Origin: JBCBSP01 sp039819095
GTDB taxonomy: Bacteria > Pseudomonadota > Alphaproteobacteria > Caulobacterales > Maricaulaceae
Direction: 5' to 3'
DNA: 64,000 nt
Assembly (NCBI GenBank): GCA_039819095.1
Contig: JBCBSP010000001.1
Location: 62,001 to 126,000, forward strand
The position numbers and the translations under genes are program-made. A model generated the notes under the pieces. That model had not been told where the DNA came from. It worked only from the letters and a program-made list of their open reading frames with translations, and ran no database searches. Below are positions 33,683-42,272 of this stretch, piece after piece; position 1 is the first letter of the stretch; each line of letters opens with the position of its first letter.

Positions 33683-34423
33683 ATGACGCAGGAACCGGAA
33701 CGCGGATCGCCGAACTGGCGCAAGAAAAGCGAGATGCTGGAGGTGCGCATGTCGCACCCGCAGAAGCTGGCTCTGCTTGAGCATTGCAAGGCGAACGATA
33801 TGCCGGCGAGTGCGCTGGTGCGTACCTTGATCGATGATCATCTGGCCGGCCGGACCGCACCACAGCAGCGACGTCATACAACCCTGACGCAAAGGATTGA
33901 GACGATGACTGTTACTGTCAGACACCATTCCCGCCTTGTCGCCGGATCTGCGCTGGCGATGGCCGGCGCGCTGATCATGGGCGTCACCACCCCGTCTGTC
34001 GCCAGCGATGGGCGGGCTGCTTTTCAGCAGATGGACGCCAACCAGGACAGCGCCATCTCGCGCAATGAGTTCGTGGACTCCGTCACAGAGCACCAGAGCG
34101 CGATGACCGTCCGACATGAGGGCGAAATCCACACCATCCCTCGCCGGCGCCTGATCGGCGCGGCCCATGCCGAATTTGAGCGCTATGACCGCAATCAGGA
34201 CGGATACATCGTCTTTGATGAGTTCTCCGGGCGTTACCAGGCGCGGCTGCGCGAAAGCTTCGTCTATCTGGATCAGGACGGTGATCGCCAGCTCAGCGTG
34301 GCTGAACTATCCGCCAGCCTCGGCGGGGCGGACCTGACGCTCTCACGCGAACTCATGTCCGAGCTTGATCGCGATAACGACCAGCAACTCACCTTCGCGG
34401 AGTTTTCCGCCGAAGACGTGTAG
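33683..34423 (+). CDS. Membrane-anchored ribbon-helix-helix/EF-hand protein
   Basis: A 246-residue protein joining three parts. Residues 18-55 form a ribbon-helix-helix-like DNA-binding domain (EMLEVRMSHPQKLALLEHC, then ASALVRTLIDDHL). Residues about 85-107 are one hydrophobic segment. Residues 110-246 carry four EF-hand loops beginning at 118 (DANQDSAISRNE), 169 (DRNQDGYIVFDE), 197 (DQDGDRQLSVAE) and 229 (DRDNDQQLTFAE). This predicts a cytoplasmic DNA binder with an extracytoplasmic calcium sensor. ATG 33683 has AAGGA upstream. An internal start at 33908 (Met76) could yield a plain secreted EF-hand protein instead. Confidence 0.8.
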   Translation: MTQEPERGSPNWRKKSEMLEVRMSHPQKLALLEHCKANDMPASALVRTLIDDHLAGRTAPQQRRHTTLTQRIETMTVTVRHHSRLVAGSALAMAGALIMGVTTPSVASDGRAAFQQMDANQDSAISRNEFVDSVTEHQSAMTVRHEGEIHTIPRRRLIGAAHAEFERYDRNQDGYIVFDEFSGRYQARLRESFVYLDQDGDRQLSVAELSASLGGADLTLSRELMSELDRDNDQQLTFAEFSAEDV

Positions 34424-34447
34424 CCTGGTGTCTTGCGCCCTTGTGGA

Positions 34448-34473
34448 CGGCCGCCCGGAGCACCGGGCGGCCG
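34448..34473 (+). terminator. Rho-independent terminator after the EF-hand gene
   Basis: An 11-bp perfect GC-rich stem (CGGCCGCCCGG/CCGGGCGGCCG) with a 4-nt loop, 24 nt past the stop; a T-rich patch (GCTTTCTT) follows a few bases later. It separates the EF-hand gene from gyrA. Confidence 0.65.
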
Positions 34474-34650
34474 ACTGGCTTTCTTGTGGTTAAAGCAGAG
34501 CGCGGCGTTTGCTCGCAGGGCTCTGGATTGGTAAGTCTAAGGACAATTGCGTACCGGCGATTCCGCCGGTTCGCGCTTTGCTGGACGGGGGCGGCTGATC
34601 GGCCCGGTTTTGCAGGGTTCTGAAGTCTTTCCAGTCAGGATCGCCCCACC

Positions 34651-37440
34651 TTGAGCGACACGCCCCCTGAAGACCCCGGTCTCGACGCCGGTGAACCGCC
34701 GCAGCCTGCGAGCGGGCTGCACATCTCCATCGAAGATGAGATGCGCCGGAGCTATCTCGATTACGCGATGAGCGTGATCGTCAGCCGCGCCATCCCGGAC
34801 GCGCGTGACGGCCTGAAGCCGGTGCACCGACGCATTCTGTGGTCGATGCACGAGAACGGCTATACGCACGACAAGCAGTATCGAAAGTCTGCGCGTGTCG
34901 TCGGTGACGTGATCGGTAAATACCACCCGCACGGGGATTCAGCCGTCTATGACGCGCTGGCGCGCATGGCCCAGGACTTCTCCATGGGTCTGGTCCTGCT
35001 CGACGGCCAGGGCAATTTCGGCTCGGTCGATGGCGATCCGCCAGCGGCCATGCGTTACACCGAAATCCGGATGGACCGCCCGGCCGAAGCCCTGCTGGCG
35101 GATATCGACAAGGAAACGGTCGATTTCCAGGAGAACTATGACGCGACCGAACGCGAGCCTGTGGTTCTGCCGGCGCGTTATCCCAATCTTCTGGTCAATG
35201 GCGCTGGCGGCATTGCGGTTGGCATGGCGACCAATATTCCGCCGCACAATCTCAGCGAGATCGTCGACGCCACCCTGGCGATGCTCGACGATCCGGACAT
35301 CGACGATGCGGAGCTGCTGGAAATCGTGCCCGCGCCCGACTTTCCGACCGGGGGAGAGATTCTCGGCCGGTCCGGCGCCCGCAAGGCGCTGATGGAAGGC
35401 CGCGGCAGCGTCGTGGTGCGCGGTCGCACCACAGTGGAGGAGATCCGCAAGGACCGTGAAGCGATCCTGATCCACGAGATTCCCTATCAGGTGAACAAGG
35501 CCTCAATGATCGAGAAGATCGCCGAGCTGGTCCGCGAGAAGCGGATCGAGGGCATTGCCGATCTACGCGACGAGTCCGACAGGTCCGGCATGCGCGTGGT
35601 TGTCGAACTGAAGCGCGACGCCAATGCCGAGGTCATCCTCAATCAGCTCTATCGCTGGAGCCCGCTGCAATCCTCATTCGGCGTGAACATGCTCGCCCTG
35701 ATCAACGGGCGTCCGCAGCAGGCCGGGCTTCGCACCTTCCTTGAGACATTTATTCACTTCCGCAAGGACGTGACGGCGCGGCGGGCGAAATTCGATCTGA
35801 AGAAGGCGCGCGATCGCGCCCACGTCCTGGTCGGACTTGCGGTCGCAGTAGCCAATATCGACGAGATCATCCGGCTCATTCGCTCTGCGCCCGACCCGGC
35901 GACGGCGCGCACCCAGCTGCGCGAAAATGCGTGGCCGGCTGCGGACGTGGCGCCCTTGGTGGAGCTGGTGGCCGATCCGCGTTCGGTGATCCGTGAAGGG
36001 GTGATTCGACTGACCGAGGAGCAGGCCAAGGCGATCCTCGATCTGCGCCTGCACCGGCTGACGGCGCTGGGCCGTGACGAGATCGGTTCTGAGGCCCAGA
36101 AGCTTGCCGACCAGATCGCGGACTTGCTCGACATATTGCGCAGCCCGGACCGCATTGCTGAGATCATCCGCGGTGAACTGCTTGATTCCAAAGAGCGCTT
36201 CGGCGTGGAGCGTCGCTCCCAGATCGTCGAAGGCGATCTGGAGATGGAAGACGAAGACCTGATCCCGCGCGAGGATATGGTCGTCACGCTCACCCATGGC
36301 GGCTATGTGAAGCGCACCGCGCTCTCCACCTATCGCGCCCAGCATCGCGGCGGGCGCGGACGGGCCGGCATGGCGACGAAGGACGAGGATTTCGTCTCCT
36401 CGCTCTTTGTGGCGTCGACCCATTCGCCGCTTTTGTTCTTCTCCTCCGACGGCATGGTCTACAAGACCAAGACCTGGCGCGTGCCGCAGGGCGCGCCGAA
36501 CACGCGCGGCAAGCATTTGTCCAATCTTCTGCCGTCCTTGTCCCAGGGCGCATGGATCACCTCGGTGATGGCGCTGCCGGAAGACGAGAGCGAGTGGGAC
36601 AAGCTCTTTGTCATGTTCGCGACCACCGCGGGCACGGTCCGGCGCAACAAGCTGTCCGACTTCATCCGCGTTAATCGCAACGGCAAGATTGCGATGAAGC
36701 TGGATGAGGAGAAAATCCTCGATGTGCGGCTGTGTTCTGAAGCTGACGATGTGCTGCTGGTCTCCGCCGGCGGTCGAGCGATCCGGTTCGGGGTCACTGA
36801 CGTGCGCGTCTTCGCCAGCCGCAATTCCACCGGGGTTCGCGGCATCCGGTTGAAGCCGGGAGACCGACTCATCTCCATGGCGATCCTGCACCATGTCGAT
36901 GTGACGACCGATGAGGCGCGCGCCTACATGAAGCACGCCAACGCCATGCGCCGGGCGGCTGGAGATGAGGAGCTGGGCGAGGGCGATGATGCGGCGGTCG
37001 ACGAGGTCGATATCGACGTGGCTATCAGCCCTGAGCGCATCGCTGAACTCGGCGGCGCGGAGCAGTTTGTCCTCACCGTGGCGCAGGACGGGCTCGGCAA
37101 GCGGTCGTCGGCGTATGATTATCGCACCATGGGCCGGGGCAATCAGGGCGTGGCCGCCCATGACATGTCCAAGGTCGATGAGCTGGCGGCCTGCTTCAAG
37201 GTAACCGATGGCGACACCGTGATGGCCGTGACCGATGGCGGCCAGCTGATCCGCTTCCCGGTCGACACGATCCGCATCGCGGCGCGTGCGACCAAGGGCG
37301 TGCGCCTGATCCGTCTGGGCGAGGGCGAACGCGTTGTGTCGGTGGTCCGGGTCGCCGAGGCCGATGACGGCGACGAGGCGCCAGGCGATGATGCGTCACC
37401 GAGCGCGTCGGATTCAGGCGGTTCGGATACGGCGCAATAG
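34651..37440 (+). CDS. gyrA: DNA gyrase subunit A
   Basis: A 929-residue type IIA topoisomerase subunit that introduces negative supercoils with GyrB. The start is TTG with AGGA upstream. The N-terminal winged-helix domain includes DARDGLKPVHRRILW and the active tyrosine in AAMRYTEIR (Tyr136). Quinolone-determining positions are wild type: Ser97 and Asp101 in HPHGDSAVYD. The GyrA box appears as QHRGGRG at about 36340, which distinguishes it from ParC. The C-terminal beta-pinwheel and an acidic tail complete it. A small loop (about residues 765-790) is acidic. Confidence 0.97.
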   Translation: MSDTPPEDPGLDAGEPPQPASGLHISIEDEMRRSYLDYAMSVIVSRAIPDARDGLKPVHRRILWSMHENGYTHDKQYRKSARVVGDVIGKYHPHGDSAVYDALARMAQDFSMGLVLLDGQGNFGSVDGDPPAAMRYTEIRMDRPAEALLADIDKETVDFQENYDATEREPVVLPARYPNLLVNGAGGIAVGMATNIPPHNLSEIVDATLAMLDDPDIDDAELLEIVPAPDFPTGGEILGRSGARKALMEGRGSVVVRGRTTVEEIRKDREAILIHEIPYQVNKASMIEKIAELVREKRIEGIADLRDESDRSGMRVVVELKRDANAEVILNQLYRWSPLQSSFGVNMLALINGRPQQAGLRTFLETFIHFRKDVTARRAKFDLKKARDRAHVLVGLAVAVANIDEIIRLIRSAPDPATARTQLRENAWPAADVAPLVELVADPRSVIREGVIRLTEEQAKAILDLRLHRLTALGRDEIGSEAQKLADQIADLLDILRSPDRIAEIIRGELLDSKERFGVERRSQIVEGDLEMEDEDLIPREDMVVTLTHGGYVKRTALSTYRAQHRGGRGRAGMATKDEDFVSSLFVASTHSPLLFFSSDGMVYKTKTWRVPQGAPNTRGKHLSNLLPSLSQGAWITSVMALPEDESEWDKLFVMFATTAGTVRRNKLSDFIRVNRNGKIAMKLDEEKILDVRLCSEADDVLLVSAGGRAIRFGVTDVRVFASRNSTGVRGIRLKPGDRLISMAILHHVDVTTDEARAYMKHANAMRRAAGDEELGEGDDAAVDEVDIDVAISPERIAELGGAEQFVLTVAQDGLGKRSSAYDYRTMGRGNQGVAAHDMSKVDELAACFKVTDGDTVMAVTDGGQLIRFPVDTIRIAARATKGVRLIRLGEGERVVSVVRVAEADDGDEAPGDDASPSASDSGGSDTAQ

Positions 37441-37472
37441 CGTCGCGTCGGCTAGGGCGTCAGGAGGCGATT

Positions 37473-37967
37473 ATGGCGAAACGCACCGCATTGTATCCCG
37501 GCACGTTCGATCCCCTGACGAACGGGCATCTGGATATTATCGGTCGGGCTGTGAAGCTGTACGACAAGCTCGTCATCGGTGTTGCGACCAACCCGTCCAA
37601 GACACCGCTCTTCACACTGGATGAGCGCGTCGATATGGCCCGTGAGCTGGCGATGAGCGTCGCTGGGAGTACCGAGATCGAGGTGCGCTCGTTTGAAGGC
37701 CTGCTGATGCATTTCGCCGAAACGGTCGGCGCCAATTCGATCATTCGCGGGCTGCGGGCGGTGTCGGACTTTGAATATGAATTTCAGATGGTCGGTATGA
37801 ATCAACGCCTCAATCCTGACATTGAAACGGTGTTCCTGATGGCCGATCCGAGGCACCAGGCGATCGCCTCGCGCCTGGTGAAGGAAATTGCGCGGCTGGG
37901 CGGGGACATTGACCCCTTCGTGCCGGCCCTCGTCAAAGAACGTCTGTTGGAGAAAGTCTCGAAATGA
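37473..37967 (+). CDS. coaD: Phosphopantetheine adenylyltransferase
   Basis: A 164-residue enzyme forming dephospho-CoA from 4'-phosphopantetheine and ATP. The nucleotidyltransferase motif is YPGTFDPLTNGHLDI, with the RGLRAVSDFEYEFQM and RLVKEIARLGGDI segments that line the active site. The length is standard. GGAGGCG precedes the ATG. The TGA overlaps the ATG of the cyclophilin gene (ATGA). Confidence 0.97.
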   Translation: MAKRTALYPGTFDPLTNGHLDIIGRAVKLYDKLVIGVATNPSKTPLFTLDERVDMARELAMSVAGSTEIEVRSFEGLLMHFAETVGANSIIRGLRAVSDFEYEFQMVGMNQRLNPDIETVFLMADPRHQAIASRLVKEIARLGGDIDPFVPALVKERLLEKVSK

Positions 37968-38965
37968 TGACCCGTTTTCGCGCACTGTCGGCTGTCTCGA
38001 TTATGTGCCTGGCCCTGCCGGCGGCGGCTTGCGCTGAACCTGCTCAGGAAACTGAAGCGCCCGCCACGCAGACCGAGACGGCGGCGACTGAGGCCGCGAC
38101 GCCTGAACCCGCTGCGGCGGAAGCTGCGATTTCCGCCGCCGACGCGATCATCGCCGAAGCCGGCGACGAAGCCTGGCGCGATGTCGACCATGATCGCCTG
38201 ATCAAGATCGTCACCGAGCATGGTGATGTCTGGGTCGAGCTCGCGCCGGAGTTCGCGCCCAATCATGTCGCGCGCATGATCGAGCTGGCGCGCGAGGACT
38301 TTTACGATTTTCGCATCTGGCACCGTGTCATCGACGGCTTCATGGCCCAGGGCGGCGGACAGGTCGGCAACGCCAATTCCAATTCGGACAAGGACAATCT
38401 GGAGTCTGAATTCACCGTGATGCGCACCGCAGAACAGATTTCCATCCCGGAAATCCAGATGCGCGTGGCCAATCCGCGTTCAGCGCCGTTCAATGCGCCG
38501 GCCGGGTTCTGGAACGGCTTCCAGGCCGGCACCCAGCCGGTTGCTCAGGCCGCGATCCGCGCCGACGGCATGGTGGAAAGCTGGCTTCTGCACTGCAAGG
38601 GCGCGGCGGCTGCGGCGCGAACCAATGATCCGAACTCGGCCAACAGCCAGTTCTACATCACGCGCGCCGAAGCGCCTCACCTGAATGCGATCTACACCGT
38701 CTGGGGCAAGGTTCGTGTGGGTCAGGAGGCGATTGACGCGCTGGCCGTGGGTACGGTCGGGCAGGATATGGGCTTCAGCCCGGACTTCATCGAGGACATG
38801 GTGCTGGCCGCCGACCTGGCTGAAGGCGAGCGTCCGCGCTTGCAGGTGATCGACACCAACGGGCCCGCCTTCGCGGCCTATCTTGATGCGCTGTCAGCTG
38901 AAAACGGCGGCGCGCTTCCCGATATCTGCACCATTGAGGTGCCGGTTCGCATCCAGGAGGGATGA
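37964..38965 (+). CDS. Exported cyclophilin-type peptidyl-prolyl isomerase, long form
   Basis: A 333-residue secreted foldase. A signal peptide with possible lipobox (LPAAACAEP) is followed by an Ala/Glu/Thr-rich linker and a cyclophilin domain from about residue 80. The domain has VIDGFMAQGGG at the start of the catalytic groove and NSANSQFYITRAEAPHLN near its end. A long insertion between them (about residues 135-215) and a C-terminal extension make it roughly twice the size of the adjacent cyclophilin. It is translationally coupled to coaD and to the next gene by ATGA overlaps. Confidence 0.9.
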   Translation: MMTRFRALSAVSIMCLALPAAACAEPAQETEAPATQTETAATEAATPEPAAAEAAISAADAIIAEAGDEAWRDVDHDRLIKIVTEHGDVWVELAPEFAPNHVARMIELAREDFYDFRIWHRVIDGFMAQGGGQVGNANSNSDKDNLESEFTVMRTAEQISIPEIQMRVANPRSAPFNAPAGFWNGFQAGTQPVAQAAIRADGMVESWLLHCKGAAAAARTNDPNSANSQFYITRAEAPHLNAIYTVWGKVRVGQEAIDALAVGTVGQDMGFSPDFIEDMVLAADLAEGERPRLQVIDTNGPAFAAYLDALSAENGGALPDICTIEVPVRIQEG

Positions 38966-39423
38966 TCCAATTGACTGAAGCAGCACAAAACCTGGTCCTG
39001 ACGCTCGATGGCGGCGATGTGACGATCCGGCTGCGCCCCGATCTGGCGCCGAAACACGTCGCGCGCATCGCCGAGCTGGCGGGCGAGGGCTTTTATGACG
39101 GCCTAACCTTCCACCGCGTGATTGACGGTTTCGTGGCTCAGGGCGGCTGCCCGGACGGCAACGGCACGGGCGGAAGCGGCCAGAAGATCGATGGCGAATT
39201 CTCCGACGCCAAGCACGAGCGCGGCGCCTGCTCAATGGCGCGCACGATGGATCCGAACAGCGCCGATTGCCAGTTCTTCATCTGCCTGGACGCGGTTCCC
39301 TATCTGGATGAGCAATACACCATCTGGGGCGAGGTCACGGACGGCATGGAACATGTCGACGCTCTGCCCAAGGGCGAGCCGCCGCGCGCGCCCGGCAAGA
39401 TCCACAAGGCGGTGGTGAACTAG
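38962..39423 (+). CDS. ppiB: Cytoplasmic cyclophilin-type peptidyl-prolyl isomerase
   Basis: A 153-residue minimal cyclophilin with no signal peptide. Catalytic groove residues are visible in FHRVIDGFVAQGGCPDG, SMARTMDPNSADCQFFI and LDEQYTIWGEV, which covers the arginine, phenylalanine and tryptophan positions of PpiB. It accelerates cis-trans isomerisation of prolyl bonds. Its ATG overlaps the stop of the exported cyclophilin, so the pair provides cytoplasmic and envelope activities from one transcript. Confidence 0.93.
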   Translation: MIQLTEAAQNLVLTLDGGDVTIRLRPDLAPKHVARIAELAGEGFYDGLTFHRVIDGFVAQGGCPDGNGTGGSGQKIDGEFSDAKHERGACSMARTMDPNSADCQFFICLDAVPYLDEQYTIWGEVTDGMEHVDALPKGEPPRAPGKIHKAVVN

Positions 39424-39451
39424 CCTGCACGCTTTCTTGCGACCCTGAATT

Positions 39452-39483
39452 ATCCCGGGGGCCGGCTTCCCCGCTCCCGGGAT
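39452..39483. terminator. Hairpin between convergent ppiB and SDR genes
   Basis: An 8-bp stem (ATCCCGGG/CCCGGGAT) with a 16-nt loop in the 67-nt convergent spacer. There is no clear T-run on either strand, so it is only a candidate bidirectional terminator. Confidence 0.35.
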
Positions 39484-39490
39484 CAGGCCT

Positions 39491-40207
39491 CTAGCCGCCG
39501 ACCTCAATCAGCTCGCCGTGACGTTTCTCATCAGCGGAACACAGTGCGGCGATGGCCGGTGCGATCTCGTCAGGGGCCGGATTGTCCATCGGGTCTTCGC
39601 CCGGCATGGCCTTGGCGCGCATCGCGGTGCGCATTCGTCCCGGGTCCGCCAGGTTGACGTTCAGCGGGCTGTCGACCAGCTCGCGCGCCCAGCTTTGCAC
39701 CAGCGCCTCCAGCGCGGACTTGGAAGCGGCATAGGCCGCCCAATAGGCGCGGCGCGAGCGCGCTGAGGATGAGCTGATGAACACTGCGCGCCCGGAGTCG
39801 GACTGTTTGAGCAGGCCTTCATACGCCCGGATCAGGCGCGCGGGCGCAATCAGGTTGACGCCCATCGTCTCGTTCCAGACCTTTGAGGGGATCTGGGCCG
39901 CCGGCGTGATCACGCCCAGCTGACCGGCGTTTGAGACCAGAATGTCCAGCTTGCCCCAGCGCTTGGACACCGCCTCGGCGAGTTTTTCGATGCCGTCCGG
40001 CGCGTTGAGATCCATCGGAACCAGCGTCGAGGATCCGCCCGTTTCGCGGATTGCGTCATCCAGCTCCTCAAGTCCGCCCTGGGTGCGGGCGGTTGCGATG
40101 ACATGGGCGCCCTGGCTGGCGAGCTCTTTGGCGATGGCGAATCCGAGGCCGCGCGAAGCGCCGGTGGCCAGCGCTACGCGGCCCTCTAGCGGGCGAGATG
40201 AGGTCAT
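39491..40207 (-). CDS. Short-chain dehydrogenase/reductase
   Basis: A 238-residue classical SDR. The cofactor motif TGASRGLGFAIAKEL is near the N-terminus, NAG is in LVSNAGQLG, the catalytic serine lies in FISSSSARS, and the Tyr-Lys pair is in AYAASKSAL. The C-terminal PGRMRT segment is typical. The substrate is unknown; sugar, lipid or quinone-type carbonyls are all possible. It overlaps the purF stop by four bases and is therefore at the end of the radA-cvpA-purF run. Confidence 0.93.
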   Translation of the reverse strand: MTSSRPLEGRVALATGASRGLGFAIAKELASQGAHVIATARTQGGLEELDDAIRETGGSSTLVPMDLNAPDGIEKLAEAVSKRWGKLDILVSNAGQLGVITPAAQIPSKVWNETMGVNLIAPARLIRAYEGLLKQSDSGRAVFISSSSARSRRAYWAAYAASKSALEALVQSWARELVDSPLNVNLADPGRMRTAMRAKAMPGEDPMDNPAPDEIAPAIAALCSADEKRHGELIEVGG

Positions 40208-41694
40208 GCGTCAACCAGAAGCGAGAGTTGTTGGTCTTTGTTCGCCGCAGCCCGGTCGCGATCGACCAGGCGGGTGGGATAGTCGCCGGTGAAGTAATGA
40301 TCTGCGAGCTGGGGATTGGCGCTGTCGCGCGCTTCGCCGGTGACGGCCCAGTACAGCCCGTCCACCGACAGGAAGCCGAGCGAATCCGCATCGAGCATGG
40401 CGCGCATGGCTTCCGGATCGTTGGACGCAGCCATCAGTTCTTCGCGCATCGGCATGTCGATGCCGTAAAAATCGGGATAGGTGATGGGCGGGCAGGCGGA
40501 GCGGAAATGGACTTCCTTCGCACCGGCTTCGCGGACCATTTTCACGATCTTCTTCGAGGTCGTGCCGCGCACGATGCTGTCGTCAACCAGCAGGACACGC
40601 TTTCCGGACAGTGCGGCGGCGTTCGCGGCGTGCTTGCGCCGGACGCTGAGATCGCGCTTGGCCTGGGTCGGCTGGATGAAGGTCCGCCCGACGAAGTGGG
40701 AGCGGATAATCCCCAGATCGAAGGGCTTGCCGATAGCTTCCGCATAGCCGAGCGCGCTGGTCATGCCGCTATCGGGCACCGGAACAACCACATCGATGTC
40801 AGCCGGGGTCTCCTCGGCCAGACGAATGCCCATCCGTTTGCGGGTTTCGTAAACCGACCGGCCCGCAAGGATGGAGTCCGGACGCGCGAAATAGATGTAC
40901 TCGAACGCGCAGGGCCGCGCCGAGCGGGCCGGCGCGTAGCGGCGCGATTCAATACCGTCTGAAGACACGATGATGGCTTCGCCAGGCTCGACCTCGCGCA
41001 CGAACCGGGCGCCGATCATGTCGAGCGCGCAGGTTTCACTGGCGAAGATGACCGCATCGTCCAGTTTTCCCATGACCAGCGGGCGGATGCCGAACGGATC
41101 GCGCGCGCCGATCAGCTTGTCATTGGCCAGCGCCACCAATGCAAACGCGCCTTCGATCTGGCGCAGAGCCTGTAAGAGGCGATCGGCGGCCTTGGCTTTG
41201 CGTGACTTGGCGGCCAGTTGGATGATTACTTCGGTATCTGAGGTGGACTGAAAGATCGAGCCGGACGAGACGAGGTCTTCGCGAAGAGCGCGGGCGTTTG
41301 TCAGATTGCCGTTATGGGCCACAGCCAGCCCGCCGCCGCGCACATCGGCGTAAAGCGGCTGAACATTGCGCAGCACGGTCGCGCCGGAGGTGGAATAGCG
41401 CACATGGCCGATCGCCATCGCGCCCTTCAGCCCGTCCAGCAGCGCCTGGTCGGTGAAGTGCTCGCCCACCAGACCCAGCCGGCGCTCTGAATGGAAGCGC
41501 TCGGTGTCGTAGCTTGTGATGCCGCAGGCTTCCTGGCCGCGATGCTGAAGCGCATGAAGGCCCAGCGCAGTCATCACGGCAGCTTCCTCAACGCCGCGTA
41601 CGCCGAAGACGCCGCATTCTTCGCGCGCTCGGTCTGTCTCAGCGTCGTAGGTCAGGGTGGGGATCTCTGAGCGTGCGGGCAGGGGCAGGGTCAT
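40204..41694 (-). CDS. purF: Amidophosphoribosyltransferase
   Basis: A 496-residue enzyme catalysing the first committed step of purine synthesis (PRPP plus glutamine to phosphoribosylamine). The glutaminase nucleophile is the cysteine in REECGVFGVRG, exposed by propeptide removal. The phosphoribosyltransferase loop is VLLVDDSIVRGTT. Other conserved parts are HVRYSTSG and IRSHFVGRTFIQPTQ. It is coupled to cvpA by an ATGA overlap, the classic cvpA-purF arrangement. Confidence 0.97.
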   Translation of the reverse strand: MTLPLPARSEIPTLTYDAETDRAREECGVFGVRGVEEAAVMTALGLHALQHRGQEACGITSYDTERFHSERRLGLVGEHFTDQALLDGLKGAMAIGHVRYSTSGATVLRNVQPLYADVRGGGLAVAHNGNLTNARALREDLVSSGSIFQSTSDTEVIIQLAAKSRKAKAADRLLQALRQIEGAFALVALANDKLIGARDPFGIRPLVMGKLDDAVIFASETCALDMIGARFVREVEPGEAIIVSSDGIESRRYAPARSARPCAFEYIYFARPDSILAGRSVYETRKRMGIRLAEETPADIDVVVPVPDSGMTSALGYAEAIGKPFDLGIIRSHFVGRTFIQPTQAKRDLSVRRKHAANAAALSGKRVLLVDDSIVRGTTSKKIVKMVREAGAKEVHFRSACPPITYPDFYGIDMPMREELMAASNDPEAMRAMLDADSLGFLSVDGLYWAVTGEARDSANPQLADHYFTGDYPTRLVDRDRAAANKDQQLSLLVDA

Positions 41695-42251
41695 CCGTTG
41701 TCCTCAGGCCTGGAGCGAATAATGTCGCCGATATCGTCATCTCGCGCGGGCTCGCTTTGAACCCAGCTGCCTTCCGGGGCAAGGCTTTGCAGCAGGTTCG
41801 CCGTTGCTTGTGCGAGCGGATAGACCCGCGCGCCGGTCAGCCAGCCCGGTTGAGAGCCCGGCGCGGCGTTGTTGAACACAAGAACCAGCAACCCCAGCAG
41901 CACCAGGCCGCGCGCCACGCCGAACACGAAGCCCAGCGTGCGGTCCAGCACGTTGACGTCTTCGCCCCGCTTCACGCCCTTGCTGAGCGAAACGGTCACG
42001 AAGCTGACCGCGAGGTAGACGATGATGAAGATAAAGGCGAGGGCGGCCAGGTTTGCGATCAGACCTCCGGGAAGAAAGGCGCTGGCGATATCGGCGAAGA
42101 CCGGACGCGCCCACAGCGCCGCCAGCGCGGCGGCGACGAAGGCGGTCACGGTCAACGCCTCGCGCACAAAGCCGCGAAGCAAGGCCGTGACGCCTGAGAA
42201 AAACAGGATGAAAAGCGCGAAGAGGTCGAAGGATGCAAAGCTGGCGCTCAT
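41691..42251 (-). CDS. cvpA: CvpA family membrane protein
   Basis: A 186-residue inner-membrane protein with four hydrophobic segments and the family start FDLFALFILFFSGVTALLRGFVREAL. CvpA is needed for colicin V production in E. coli and more broadly for envelope homeostasis. The C-terminal tail is soluble and acidic. The gene directly precedes purF and overlaps its start by four bases. Confidence 0.92.
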   Translation of the reverse strand: MSASFASFDLFALFILFFSGVTALLRGFVREALTVTAFVAAALAALWARPVFADIASAFLPGGLIANLAALAFIFIIVYLAVSFVTVSLSKGVKRGEDVNVLDRTLGFVFGVARGLVLLGLLVLVFNNAAPGSQPGWLTGARVYPLAQATANLLQSLAPEGSWVQSEPARDDDIGDIIRSRPEDNG

Positions 42252-42272
42252 GGTCTTGCTCCTTCTTCGGCT

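Noticed and set aside
35674..37161. 495-codon open frame on the minus strand
   Set aside because: Antisense to gyrA; no recognisable protein features.
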